Assembly (NCBI GenBank): GCA_022712835.1
Contig: JAFLJU010000660.1
Location: 1-23,011, forward strand
Source: Desulfobacteraceae bacterium
GTDB taxonomy: Bacteria; Desulfobacterota; Desulfobacteria; Desulfobacterales; Desulfobacteraceae
Reading direction: 5' to 3'
DNA: 23,011 nt
Shown here piece after piece: positions 8,152-15,436 of this stretch. Within the stretch, counting starts at the first letter, position 1; every line of letters starts with the position of its first letter. Both the position numbers and the translations under genes were made by a program. The notes beneath the pieces were generated by a model. That model saw nothing but the letters and a program-made list of their open reading frames with translations, searched no databases and was not told the DNA's origin.

Positions 8152-9428
8152 AGTTTGCCTCCCCACATCTGACCGGTTTCAGCGGTTGTCTTTTCAAATG
8201 AGATAACCGGATCATTGTTTTTATCCCTTTTTACCCGGCAATTAACATTGAGATCCACCTGTTTTAAAAATCCCCAGGATTTTTGCTGGTTCCGAAGTTC
8301 CACCCGGTCATATTCATTCTCATGAAAAAGCAACTCCACTTGTTTGCCAATAAGTTCCACAGGGCCTTCGTATAAACGTTTGTCGAGAATAATGGTACGA
8401 TCATTATTCACTTTCCGACGAACGGTTTTTCTAAAATGCATCTTAAGATTATCCGGCGTGGAGCGGATACATTCAATACCGTCTATAAATCGTTCCAGGG
8501 GCTTCTTGCCTGTTGCAGAATGATTTCGATCATTGTAATCCTGGGACAACCACTCTTCAAAGGCAAGATTGATCTCCCCCAGGGTGGTACCGGCAAATCC
8601 CGGCAAGAACTGTGACCGGACAGTTTTGAAAAATCTTTCGATTTTACCCTTACCCTGGGGCTTGTACGGTCTGGAATTGATCAGTGCAATTGCCAGAGAT
8701 GCCATGGTGTGCATCAGCTGTTTAGAACGATAAGCGCTACCATTATCGACATATAGTTTACGGGGTAACCCACGTCTTAGGAAGGCCTGTTCAAGGGCAT
8801 GCATGAATGATCGAGTGTTCTCTGATGCATAAAATTGCCCATATACAATCAACCGGGAGTGGTCATCGATAAAAGCGATCAGATAGGATTTTCGTTGTTT
8901 GCCATCTATTTCCACATGGGGACCGTGCATAACATCACTTTGCCACATGTCATTGGGATGTTCCGATTCAAACTTACGACGGTCTTCTGGTGGTTTGCGT
9001 TTTTTCATCAGATCCTGCTGGTGAAAATAACGATACACCGTTGATTGAGACAATGGATTGGAAACAATCCCCCGCTTTTTCATGGTTTTCATGATAAAGG
9101 GGACTGTCACATTCGGCATCTCTTTTCTCAATTGAGTGAGTATTAGGCAGATTTCGTCGTCTAATGACCGGGTTGCACCTTTATCATTTCTACTCTTGGG
9201 ATATAAAGATTTAAGCTGACAGCCATTTGATTGATAAAGACATATCCAGCGTTGAATGGTGCCACGGCTAATACTGGTTTTGCAAGAGTGGGGAATCAAC
9301 CATTTGCGGGCGCACTTCTCCCGTAACAGATGTTCCCGTTCTCCATAATTGAGCATGATACCGCTTACAAAATCTTGAATCACACTATATCGGAATACCG
9401 CCACATCAATTTTTTGTTTTTCTTCCAT
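8148..9428 (-). CDS. DDE transposase with Mu-C-like C-terminal domain
   Basis: A 426-residue transposase. The N-terminal third carries helix-turn-helix segments (SRGTIQRWICLYQ; SQSTVYRYFHQ). The rve-type catalytic core has Asp 165 (QSDVMHGP), Asp 228 (YVDNGSAY) and Glu 264 (GKIERFF), a DD35E spacing, so all catalytic residues are present. The C-terminal part is beta-rich and Mu-C-like. The start is well set: AGGAGGTC lies just upstream of ATG 9428. It is coupled by a 4-bp overlap to the ATPase gene. The frame looks intact, so the element may be active. Confidence 0.9.
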   Translation of the reverse strand: MEEKQKIDVAVFRYSVIQDFVSGIMLNYGEREHLLREKCARKWLIPHSCKTSISRGTIQRWICLYQSNGCQLKSLYPKSRNDKGATRSLDDEICLILTQLRKEMPNVTVPFIMKTMKKRGIVSNPLSQSTVYRYFHQQDLMKKRKPPEDRRKFESEHPNDMWQSDVMHGPHVEIDGKQRKSYLIAFIDDHSRLIVYGQFYASENTRSFMHALEQAFLRRGLPRKLYVDNGSAYRSKQLMHTMASLAIALINSRPYKPQGKGKIERFFKTVRSQFLPGFAGTTLGEINLAFEEWLSQDYNDRNHSATGKKPLERFIDGIECIRSTPDNLKMHFRKTVRRKVNNDRTIILDKRLYEGPVELIGKQVELLFHENEYDRVELRNQQKSWGFLKQVDLNVNCRVKRDKNNDPVISFEKTTAETGQMWGGKL

Positions 9429-9532
9429 CTGACCTCCTCTGAAGTTTGGGTTTTCTGCTGATTACACCCTTTTAAATCTCACTTCAAAGGAAGCCGTCGG
9501 TAGGTTATATATCCTATTGTTTTTGTTGCAAA

Positions 9533-9979
9533 TTAAATTGATCTACTCACAGGAATCCTACCCATGCCCAGAATATGATCATATGAAATCATCAATCCAG
9601 GCTTCCAGCTATGGGGAAGATGAGCCCTAATCTGACGTTTTAGGTTGCCCAGCCAATGACGCATCCTTGCAGAGGAGAGGTCGGGGAGCCATCTCCTATT
9701 ATTTATCCTGTGTTCAAGAGCAGATCGAATGGTTGATCGAGAAGACTGAAAACGACTAAAGTGACTTGCTGGCCTCATTGTAATGACACAGCCACAATCA
9801 GGGCAACGATAACGTTTTAATAACAGAGGAGTGTCAAAATGATCAAAATAAGCCGGAACAAACCCATGTCCCCAGACTTTGAACGAATTACATTTAGGGC
9901 ACTTCTGTGGTCGATCCCAGGAAAAATTGCGCCCCTGATCAAAAATTTCCTTGAGTATAACTGCAACGAATTGTATCAT
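9533..9979 (-). CDS. zinc-ribbon accessory protein of the insertion sequence
   Basis: A 148-residue basic protein with two Cys pairs, CPKC (27, 30) and CPDC (59, 62), forming a zinc ribbon, then an Arg-rich helical part ending GRIPVSRSI. It is probably a DNA-binding accessory factor carried with this transposase/ATPase pair (DUF6431-like companions are my best guess from memory). The open frame reaches ATG 10063, but that segment passes through a strong hairpin with no ribosome-binding site; ATG 9979 (MIQFVAV) is the likelier start, though its Shine-Dalgarno (CAGG) is weak. It is separated from the transposase start by 104 bp, which hold the transposase RBS and possibly a second promoter. Confidence 0.65.
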   Translation of the reverse strand: MIQFVAVILKEIFDQGRNFSWDRPQKCPKCNSFKVWGHGFVPAYFDHFDTPLLLKRYRCPDCGCVITMRPASHFSRFQSSRSTIRSALEHRINNRRWLPDLSSARMRHWLGNLKRQIRAHLPHSWKPGLMISYDHILGMGRIPVSRSI

Positions 9980-10020
9980 ATACCTGTTTTTTTGGAGGGC
10001 AAATAGCCCCCTTTGTTTGT

Positions 10021-10059
10021 AGGCGGATGAGGGCTGCAACCCTCTCCGCCTTATTTTTT
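10021..10059 (+). terminator. strong hairpin with U-tract, plus direction
   Basis: AGGCGGA pairs with TCCGCCT and GAGGG with CCCTC around CTGCAA, followed by TTATTTTTTG. It works as an intrinsic terminator for plus-strand transcripts. On the minus strand it lies in the leader of the zinc-ribbon gene and may mask its translation. Confidence 0.6.
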
Positions 10060-10062
10060 GCA

Positions 10063-10087
10063 TAAAAAAAGCCCTTATCTATGGGCT
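10063..10087 (-). terminator. intrinsic terminator guarding the insertion-sequence genes
   Basis: On the minus strand AGCCC and GGGCT (10083-10087 with 10070-10074) enclose eight bases and are followed by seven Ts (10069-10063). It lies inside the element upstream of all its genes, so it should stop transcription coming from outside and keep transposase expression low. Confidence 0.6.
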
Positions 10088-10147
10088 ATTTAATCTGACA
10101 AAATTTGAAACAGGTCAATACATTTTAAAAACTTGAGTTTTCATCAA

Positions 10148-10171
10148 GTACATTTAGCGTGGGGCTCTACA
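10148..10171 (-). repeat. right terminal inverted repeat of the insertion sequence
   Basis: Read inward on the minus strand it begins TGTAGAGCCCC, matching the left end at 8 of the first 11 positions. Confidence 0.65.
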
Positions 10172-10176
10172 ACACC
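10172..10176. repeat. target-site duplication, right copy (ACACC)
   Basis: It is identical to 7061-7065 and directly follows the right end of the element. Confidence 0.75.
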
Positions 10177-10398
10177 CAACCAGTACCAGATAGAATTTGA
10201 TTTGACAACGGATTTGGGGTGCTGTTTTCTAGCAGTATAACACCACGATTTGAGTGATAAACAGTTAACTGGGTAATTCCATTTTCCGAATTCAAATAGG
10301 AAAAGGCATAATCAAATCAATCAAAATTACTTTACTTTCTATGGGGACAAAAATCACACAAGATCTATTTTAATTATGGTGTGGACTTTGTCTATTTA
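10172..10398 (-). pseudogene. gene X remnant, copy A, 5' part
   Basis: The minus frame from 10316 reads FDYAFSYLNSENG, then TVYHSNRGVILLEN, then LSGTGWV, where the insertion sequence interrupts it. The frame continues across the element into 6945-7065. Upstream of 10316 the frame carries TGA (10317-10319) and a further TAA, so the gene is also broken on its 5' side. Similarity to 12665-12902 continues to about 10398 and then stops. No family is recognised. Confidence 0.6.
10172..10398. repeat. diverged direct repeat, copy A
   Basis: It aligns with 12665-12902 at a nearly constant offset (2506, then 2505, then 2504). Shared words include AGTGATAAACAG, AATTCCATTTT, GACAAAAAT and TATACTG (minus strand). 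Mismatches are spread throughout, so the duplication is old or the copies arrived separately. Confidence 0.75.
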
Positions 10399-10676
10399 TG
10401 TTGCGACTTTTTTTTGTTGCGAGTTTACCCCGCCTGGATCCCGCAGACCCCGCCCCGATATTTTAAACAATACCCCGCCAGCCCTTCGTATAGGTCGATC
10501 ATAGTTCCAGGCCTATGAAAAAGAAAATATGAAAATGCAGTTGTGAAAACTGCCATGATCTGTTCATGCCAAATCCCCACTATTTAAAAAACAAAAATCA
10601 TGCCACAAATCCGAATGCAATTAGTCAGCAAAAAGCACAGTCAGAGGGAATGGTTAAAAAGGCTATAGAATCGAGA
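10399..10676. other. non-coding stretch with a GC-rich patch
   Basis: No gene is seen. At about 10430-10500 the sequence turns GC-rich against AT-rich surroundings, with ACCCCGCC three times. GTTGCGA occurs twice on either side of a T-run (10399-10425). A short minus frame (MIDLYEGLAG..., ending near 10430) may be a remnant of another gene. This is likely a scar of an earlier insertion or recombination. Confidence 0.4.
10515..10553 (-). terminator. probable terminator of the OLD-family gene
   Basis: On the minus strand GCAGTT and AACTGC pair around a five-base loop, followed by ATTTTCATATTTTC and more Ts. It lies about 125 bp after the stop codon. The stem is only 6 bp, so efficiency is uncertain. 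Confidence 0.4.
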
Positions 10677-12500
10677 CTACTTCTCAATAAAATTACAAAT
10701 TTCATCCCTAAGTGTTTCTATAAATTCATAATCATTATCAAAAATCCATTTCGCAATTTCGATAGAATCTGTTGTTTTCCTATAGACATATTTGCTTCCA
10801 AAGATTGATTCATATAAATTCTCAAGAAAGGACGCAGCATGTATTTTCGATTTCCACTCAGGGCCTTCAAGAGTATAACTGGGGGCAATCTTCTTTAATT
10901 CGCCATGATAATACCTTGTATGTTTGAAATTAGTTTGAAACCATTCTTCTATGATAACGGGAGTAATAATTATATCCTCTATTTCATAATCATTTTTGCG
11001 TTTAGCCATAACAGCTGATATTGCACTTGGATTTAGAATGTAATTTTCAAACATTATCCTATCAAGGAAAAATACTGATTTGTTCGATTTGCGTTTCATC
11101 GCATCTTTGTCTTTTTGAGATTTATACTCACTATCAAATATGAAACAAATTGCAGGGGGAACCAAACGATTCCCACCACTAATTCGACTATAAATATCAA
11201 AAACTAACTCAGCTTTTTTTCCGTCTAAATCCCCAGTGTTTTTAACTGAACAAATTTGAGTCCCTGGTTTTAATTTGTCATTTAACAATAACGGGAAAAA
11301 TCTTTCTTCAGTAGGACCTTCCACCCATAAAATGTTGTCGGCTCCAAATATATCAGTGATTTTAACTCCAATATCATTTAATAAATCCCGAATGTGACTT
11401 AAATTATCTTTATCTAATACTCTTGCTTTTGATGCTGAGTTTTCTTTTTCCAAAAATATAATCGATGAATCTGTTGCTGAATTAATTACAGTTGTGGAGT
11501 GAGTAGCAAAAATGTATTGATGTTGTGGGAATCTATTCAGGATATGAAATAACTTCCTAATTGCTCCTGGGTGTAAAAAAGATTGAGGCTCATCAATAAT
11601 AATCGTTCGAGGTTCAGTCGAAGTCATTACAACATAAATAATTGACAGGACTTGCCCTATTCCAGATCCAGACATGTTTAGACCTATAGATAGGTCCTCT
11701 CTTTCTGAAACGGGATCAACAGTCCATAACATTATTTCAACTTGATTGTTTGGCCTGTTAACTGTAGTTACTCTTTGAATTTCAGGAAACACTTCTTGTA
11801 CGAGGTTATTAAATTTGTCAAATCGGCCAGGATTGCTTTTTAAATTGTCAATTACTTCTGGTAGGTTGCTTGAGTTCCCTATTAATTGTTGATTGGTTCC
11901 TAAGGAGGACGCTCCGATGCTAAATCTTTCAGGATTAAAAAGGTAAATAGTTTCTTTAAAATTCTTGATTAAATCATGACCAAAATCATTACCGGAACCA
12001 ACCGTAGGGTTACCTACAGAAATAAATTTATCATCCTGAATTTTTAAAGGAGTCGAACTGCTATTATCGATCTCGAACGGAATAGAAATTAAGTTAATTG
12101 CACTGAAAACTCCATTAGATAAATCACACCTAAATTCAAAATTCTCAACAGAATTCAAAAAGTCTTCTGTCTTCTTTCTTATAATGGCAGGACTATAATC
12201 TTTAATATAGGGACATTTAATGTGACGATTCGTGTTTTTATAAAATCGAGTGACTTCTTTTTTAGTACAAGAGATTGTTACAGTCACTTTTGATGTTTGA
12301 TTTATTGCTGTATCAGGATACGGTTTTGTACTTTCAGAGAGATGAGGTATTTGGGTGAAATTTAATGATAATGCACTTAATAAACTACTTTTACCCGAGT
12401 TGTTCTTACCGATTACCACATTATAGCCGTTGCCAAAATTAATCACATCAATTTTATTAAAAGATTTGAAATTCTCAATACTCATGGATTTGAATATCAA
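10677..12500 (-). CDS. OLD-family ATPase fused to a TOPRIM nuclease domain, probable anti-phage effector
   Basis: A 607-residue protein. The AAA15/AAA21-type SMC-like ATPase has Walker A IGKNNSGKSS (Lys 37), signature MSGSGIGQ (276-283), Walker B IIIDEP (Asp 303, Glu 304) and a THS His (334). The C-terminal third is TOPRIM-like: WVEGPTEERF (acidic Glu 394) and FIFDSE (Asp 456), then RIMFENYIL. This is the plan of OLD nucleases and of fused ATPase-TOPRIM proteins of PARIS type. No gajB-like helicase follows, so it seems to act alone. Start: the frame opens at TTG 12524, but TTG 12500 has GGAGGT six bases upstream and yields the typical N-terminus (MIFKSMSIENFKSF). TTG 12500 overlaps the stop of the preceding frame by TTGA. 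Ordinary DNA repair function is possible but less likely beside a SIR2 module. Confidence 0.82.
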   Translation of the reverse strand: MIFKSMSIENFKSFNKIDVINFGNGYNVVIGKNNSGKSSLLSALSLNFTQIPHLSESTKPYPDTAINQTSKVTVTISCTKKEVTRFYKNTNRHIKCPYIKDYSPAIIRKKTEDFLNSVENFEFRCDLSNGVFSAINLISIPFEIDNSSSTPLKIQDDKFISVGNPTVGSGNDFGHDLIKNFKETIYLFNPERFSIGASSLGTNQQLIGNSSNLPEVIDNLKSNPGRFDKFNNLVQEVFPEIQRVTTVNRPNNQVEIMLWTVDPVSEREDLSIGLNMSGSGIGQVLSIIYVVMTSTEPRTIIIDEPQSFLHPGAIRKLFHILNRFPQHQYIFATHSTTVINSATDSSIIFLEKENSASKARVLDKDNLSHIRDLLNDIGVKITDIFGADNILWVEGPTEERFFPLLLNDKLKPGTQICSVKNTGDLDGKKAELVFDIYSRISGGNRLVPPAICFIFDSEYKSQKDKDAMKRKSNKSVFFLDRIMFENYILNPSAISAVMAKRKNDYEIEDIIITPVIIEEWFQTNFKHTRYYHGELKKIAPSYTLEGPEWKSKIHAASFLENLYESIFGSKYVYRKTTDSIEIAKWIFDNDYEFIETLRDEICNFIEK

Positions 12501-12902
12501 TTTTTTACCTCCAGTTGACAACAAATAAGAGAAGGAATATTACTGACTATTGTTTTGTTAGTAATATGCCATAAAATCGGAATTTTTTCCTGATAAAATT
12601 TAAAATTCAGGAAATCATAAAAAGCATCATTCTCGTATTGTAATTTAATATCAATAAAAGACTTAGGTAACATCCAAGTTGCTATCAGAGAGGCGTGGGA
12701 ATTACAACAAAGTTTTCCCAAGAATTGTTATTTTCTACCAGTATAAAACTCAAATCGAAGTGATAAACAGAAATAGAATAATTCCATTTTCTAAATTCAA
12801 TTGGGATAGGGCGTAGTCAAATAAATCAAGAATACTTACGTTTTAATGGAGACAAAAATTAAGCGAGATATATTTTAGCATGTTGTGGCCTTTGGCTGTG
12901 AT
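12497..12902 (-). pseudogene. gene X remnant, copy B
   Basis: Reading on the minus strand, pieces matching copy A appear in successive frames: VSILDLFDYALSQLNLENG, then after a one-base slip VYHFDLSFILVEN, then after another slip SLIATWMLPKS. The last piece continues as a 74-codon frame (TTG 12721 to TGA 12497) whose end overlaps the OLD-family start. A TAA interrupts the 5' side. Similarity to copy A is clear from about 12902 down to 12665 and fades after that. The 74-codon frame could still be translated and couple expression to the OLD-family gene. Confidence 0.55.
12665..12902. repeat. diverged direct repeat, copy B
   Basis: Partner of 10172-10398 (see there). The two copies bracket the OLD-family gene, which could loop out or be exchanged by recombination between them, although the divergence makes present-day recombination unlikely. 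Confidence 0.75.
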
Positions 12903-13165
12903 TATCCTCCACTATCCCTGGATTTAAAGGGGATGACTATTATTAAAAGTCCGGGGGGTTGAACAGAAAATAGGACGTCGAGATCTTGTGATTGGGGAGC
13001 TATTACAGACAAATTTTAATGAACGACACAAGGGTGCCCTGGTTTTTGTTGCCGGTAAATTTTGTCGACCCATGCCTAAAATTGTTTTGAATTGCTCAAA
13101 AAAGCCGGGTAAAAAATGAATGGTAAAAATAGCGTAAACGCCTTTTTCTTGATTTCATCATCAAT

Positions 13166-13202
13166 TTGACTCATGGGTCAATTGTTTCCATACGTATGGA
13201 AA
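13166..13202. promoter_or_regulatory. two adjacent dyads, one a perfect 18-bp palindrome
   Basis: TTTCCATACGTATGGAAA (13185-13202) is a perfect palindrome. Directly before it, TTGAC and GTCAA (13166-13181) flank six bases, and the arms extend to CAAT/ATTG with one extra T. Such paired dyads look like operator sites, but no promoter or gene next to them is intact, so any regulator or target is unknown. Confidence 0.4.
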
Positions 13203-13500
13203 GATCGTAAGATAATGAAATTATAAAAAGCTACCAGATGATGATTCCAATGCTGAATTCAAAGACCCGGATTATTATTAATGGTCATGATTTTTCAGGA
13301 TTTAAAATTCACCCAACACTTTTCCCTGTAAGGCTCTCTTTTTTATAAACTTCTCCAAACACCACATATGGCATAGGCTGTTTTTTAGGCACTGATGGGG
13401 AAACTCTATATGGGAAAATTCAGTAGTATTCGATTTTTTACATCATAACTTAAGCTAAGTTAATTCAGAAAAGACGTCTGTAACAAGGGAGAAACAGGTA

Positions 13501-13536
13501 AATAAAAAAAGAATATTCCCCTGCCAGCCAGGGGAA
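13501..13536 (-). terminator. intrinsic terminator of the transporter operon
   Basis: TTCCCCTG and CAGGGGAA form an 8-bp perfect stem with a five-base loop (13516-13536), followed on the minus strand by TTCTTTTTTTATTT. It lies about 100 bp after the last ATPase gene. Confidence 0.8.
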
Positions 13537-13554
13537 TTTCATCCTTTTTCAAGG

Positions 13555-13582
13555 GTTTCCCTGGTCTTGGAATCAGGGAAAC
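13555..13582 (-). other. second 3' hairpin of the transporter operon
   Basis: GTTTCCCTG and CAGGGAAAC pair perfectly over 9 bp around ten bases, without a U-tract. It stands between the last gene and the terminator and may protect the 3' end of the mRNA. Confidence 0.5.
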
Positions 13583-13639
13583 AGTCACAAGGGGAACCGC
13601 CTTTTCCTCAAAGAAGAAATCCTAGGCCTGGAAAAGAAT

Positions 13640-14461
13640 CTAAGAATAATTAAAACCGGGTTGAACCTGGATCAATTTTTGGGTGTAGGGGTGCTCGGGG
13701 CGCTGGATAATATTACTGGCCGTATTGACTTCAACGATACTCCCCTCATGGATCACGGCAATGCGATCACACAGATAATTGGCCGCTGCCAAATTGTGGG
13801 TGATAAACAAAAAGGTCATGTCAAATCTTTTCCGAATATCGGTGAGCAATTTGAACAATTGGATGGCAATGGTGGCATCCAGCATGGAGGTGGGCTCATC
13901 TGCCACAATGAAGTCCGGATCCAGCACAATGGCCCTTGCCACGGCAACCCGCTGGCGCTGGCCACCGGAAAGCTGGTGGGGATATCGGTCATAAAAATCC
14001 TGACCCGGGGATAGCCCGACAATATCCAAGGTATGCAACACCTTCTCCCTCCGGGTAACCTCGTTGCCAAATCCATGAACCACCAGGGGCTCTAAAATAG
14101 TTTCGGCAATGGACAGATGGGGATTTAATGATTGATAAGGGTCTTGAAAAATCATCTGAACCTTTGACCGATAGGTTTTCAATCTCGCGCCCTTTAGATC
14201 ATTTATGGGACTGCCGTTTAAGAGGATACTGCCGGATGTGGGCTCTTCCAGCCGGACCAAAAGGCGGCCGGTGGTAGTCTTGCCGCTGCCGCTCTGGCCG
14301 ACCAATCCAAATATTTCCCCTTTTTCAATGGATAAATCAATATCGTTTAATGCCAGCACCTTGTTCTGACATTTGGAGAAAAACCGCTTTTGGGGCGCAT
14401 ATTCTTTTGAAATCCCCTTCATTTCGATCAAGGCAGATTTTTTCGGATATAGGTTACTCAT
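13640..14461 (-). CDS. oligopeptide/dipeptide-type ABC transporter ATPase (OppF/DppF-like)
   Basis: A 273-residue cytoplasmic ATPase of the peptide transporter family. Walker A GQSGSGKTT (Lys 61), Q-loop MIFQDPYQSLNP, signature LSGGQRQR and Walker B FIVADEPTSMLD are all intact. It is shorter at the C-terminus than a usual OppF (about 300-330) and lacks the Cys-rich oligopeptide tail. The frame opens at 14488, but ATG 14461 has AGGA upstream and overlaps the OppD-like stop as ATGAGTAA, so it is preferred. It is the last gene of the operon and pairs with the OppD-like protein to power the two permeases. Confidence 0.9.
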   Translation of the reverse strand: MSNLYPKKSALIEMKGISKEYAPQKRFFSKCQNKVLALNDIDLSIEKGEIFGLVGQSGSGKTTTGRLLVRLEEPTSGSILLNGSPINDLKGARLKTYRSKVQMIFQDPYQSLNPHLSIAETILEPLVVHGFGNEVTRREKVLHTLDIVGLSPGQDFYDRYPHQLSGGQRQRVAVARAIVLDPDFIVADEPTSMLDATIAIQLFKLLTDIRKRFDMTFLFITHNLAAANYLCDRIAVIHEGSIVEVNTASNIIQRPEHPYTQKLIQVQPGFNYS

Positions 14462-15431
14462 TTTTTTTCCTGATAAGGGTTTCATCACAACAAAGGGCCC
14501 GATGGGTCCCTGAAACTATTACCCAATTGGGACTTCCGGTATCGCAGGAACTCGAACAGCATTTACAATTCACCGCAAACCGACAACTCCCGCTTTTAAG
14601 GGTTAAATCCGGTGCTTCCCTCATATCCGGAATCTGGACCGTCAATTGATTGTCCAGACTTAAATAGGATCCCAGCAATGTTTTTGTGTAGGGATGACGG
14701 GGAGAGCCAAACACCTCTTCACGGGTTCCCATCTCCACAATCTGTCCCCCATACATCACACAGATATCCTTACACACAGATGCTACCACGGCAATATCAT
14801 GGGAAATAAAAATCAAGCCCGTATTCATGGCCTTTTGAATCTGTTTGATTTCTTTGAGTATCTGGTCCTGGACAATGACATCAAGGGCGGTGGTGGGTTC
14901 ATCGGCAATGATAAGCTTTGGGTTGCAAGCCAGGGCCATGGCAATGATCACCCGCTGTTTCATGCCTCCGCTGTATTCATGTGGAAAATCTTTCATCCTG
15001 GCCCGGGGAATTTCAACCAGATCGAACAATTCATTTATCCTGTTTTCCAGATCAACACTCGAAATATCAGGCGTATGGGTCACAATGGCTTCGATCACCT
15101 GTTCATCCACCCGCATAACCGGATTCAAAGCATTCATGGCGGCCTGAAAAATCATGGCAATTTCTTTACCCCGGACTTTTCGCCATTGGTTTTCGGTCAA
15201 TTGGGTCAAATCATTATTTTGAAATCCGATACTGCCGCCGAGGATGCGTGCATTATCCGGCAAAAGTCCCATCAGCGTCATGCCGATGGTGGTTTTCCCG
15301 CACCCGGACTCCCCCACAAACCCCAAGGGCCGCCCTTTTTCAAGGTCAAAGGAGATATTATCCACGGCTTTGAGCATTCCGTTTTTTGTCTGGTAACCAA
15401 TGCTCAGGTTTTTTATGGATAGCAATGTCAT
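14454..15431 (-). CDS. oligopeptide/dipeptide-type ABC transporter ATPase (OppD/DppD-like)
   Basis: A 325-residue ATPase with Walker A GESGCGKTT (Lys 46), Q-loop IFQAAMNALNP, a signature region with the divergent sequence YSGGMKQR, and Walker B IIADEPTTALD. The C-terminus carries the Cys cluster typical of OppD/DppD, here CRFAVNCKCCSSSC, richer in Cys than usual. In some DppD proteins this region binds an iron-sulfur cluster; whether it does here is unknown. It starts 5 bp after the permease stop, with AAGGAGGG somewhat far upstream (inside the permease end). Confidence 0.9.
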   Translation of the reverse strand: MTLLSIKNLSIGYQTKNGMLKAVDNISFDLEKGRPLGFVGESGCGKTTIGMTLMGLLPDNARILGGSIGFQNNDLTQLTENQWRKVRGKEIAMIFQAAMNALNPVMRVDEQVIEAIVTHTPDISSVDLENRINELFDLVEIPRARMKDFPHEYSGGMKQRVIIAMALACNPKLIIADEPTTALDVIVQDQILKEIKQIQKAMNTGLIFISHDIAVVASVCKDICVMYGGQIVEMGTREEVFGSPRHPYTKTLLGSYLSLDNQLTVQIPDMREAPDLTLKSGSCRFAVNCKCCSSSCDTGSPNWVIVSGTHRALCCDETLIRKKNE

Positions 15432-15436
15432 TTTTC

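Larger units (their letters stand above)
7066..10171 (-). mobile_element. complete insertion sequence with transposase, AAA ATPase and zinc-ribbon genes
   Basis: The element is 3106 bp. Left end TGTTGATCGCC and right end (read inward) TGTAGAGCCCC match at 8 of 11 positions, and at 14 of 24 over the longer ends. ACACC is duplicated on both flanks. Independent support for the right edge: the diverged repeat shared with 12665-12902 stops exactly at the element border and resumes briefly beyond the left border. All three genes run on the minus strand, with a terminator after them (7208-7241) and another upstream (10063-10087). Gene content is TniA/TniB-like (DDE plus ExeA-type ATPase), but smaller than Tn5053-type transposons, and no resolvase or cargo is present. 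I cannot assign a named IS family. Confidence 0.85.
12903..13639. other. gene-poor region with decayed frame, dyads and 3' hairpins
   Basis: No intact gene is seen in 737 bp. A plus frame at 12937-13119 (60 codons, no start codon) contains IGELLQTNFNERHKGALVFV and then AGKFCRPMPKIV. This resembles C-termini of IS110-like transposases (KGALVxVAxK pattern) and may be a transposase scrap; confidence is low. Two dyads at 13166-13202 and two hairpins at 13516-13582 are listed separately. A 36-codon plus frame at 13238-13348 is probably chance. Confidence 0.4.

Noticed and set aside
10225..10265. Shared TATACT near TTTATCACT in both repeats as a promoter
   Set aside because: The conserved bases are explained by a shared coding origin (LTVYHS...VILLEN), and no good -35 is present.
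12497..12721. 74-codon frame before the OLD-family gene as an intact small gene
   Set aside because: It starts with TTG without a ribosome-binding site and is the last piece of the frame-broken gene X copy B. It is kept as part of the pseudogene.
14694..15422. 242-codon plus frame inside the OppD-like gene
   Set aside because: It is an antisense shadow of a clear ABC ATPase; its composition is His/Gly/Asn-rich and no family pattern is seen.
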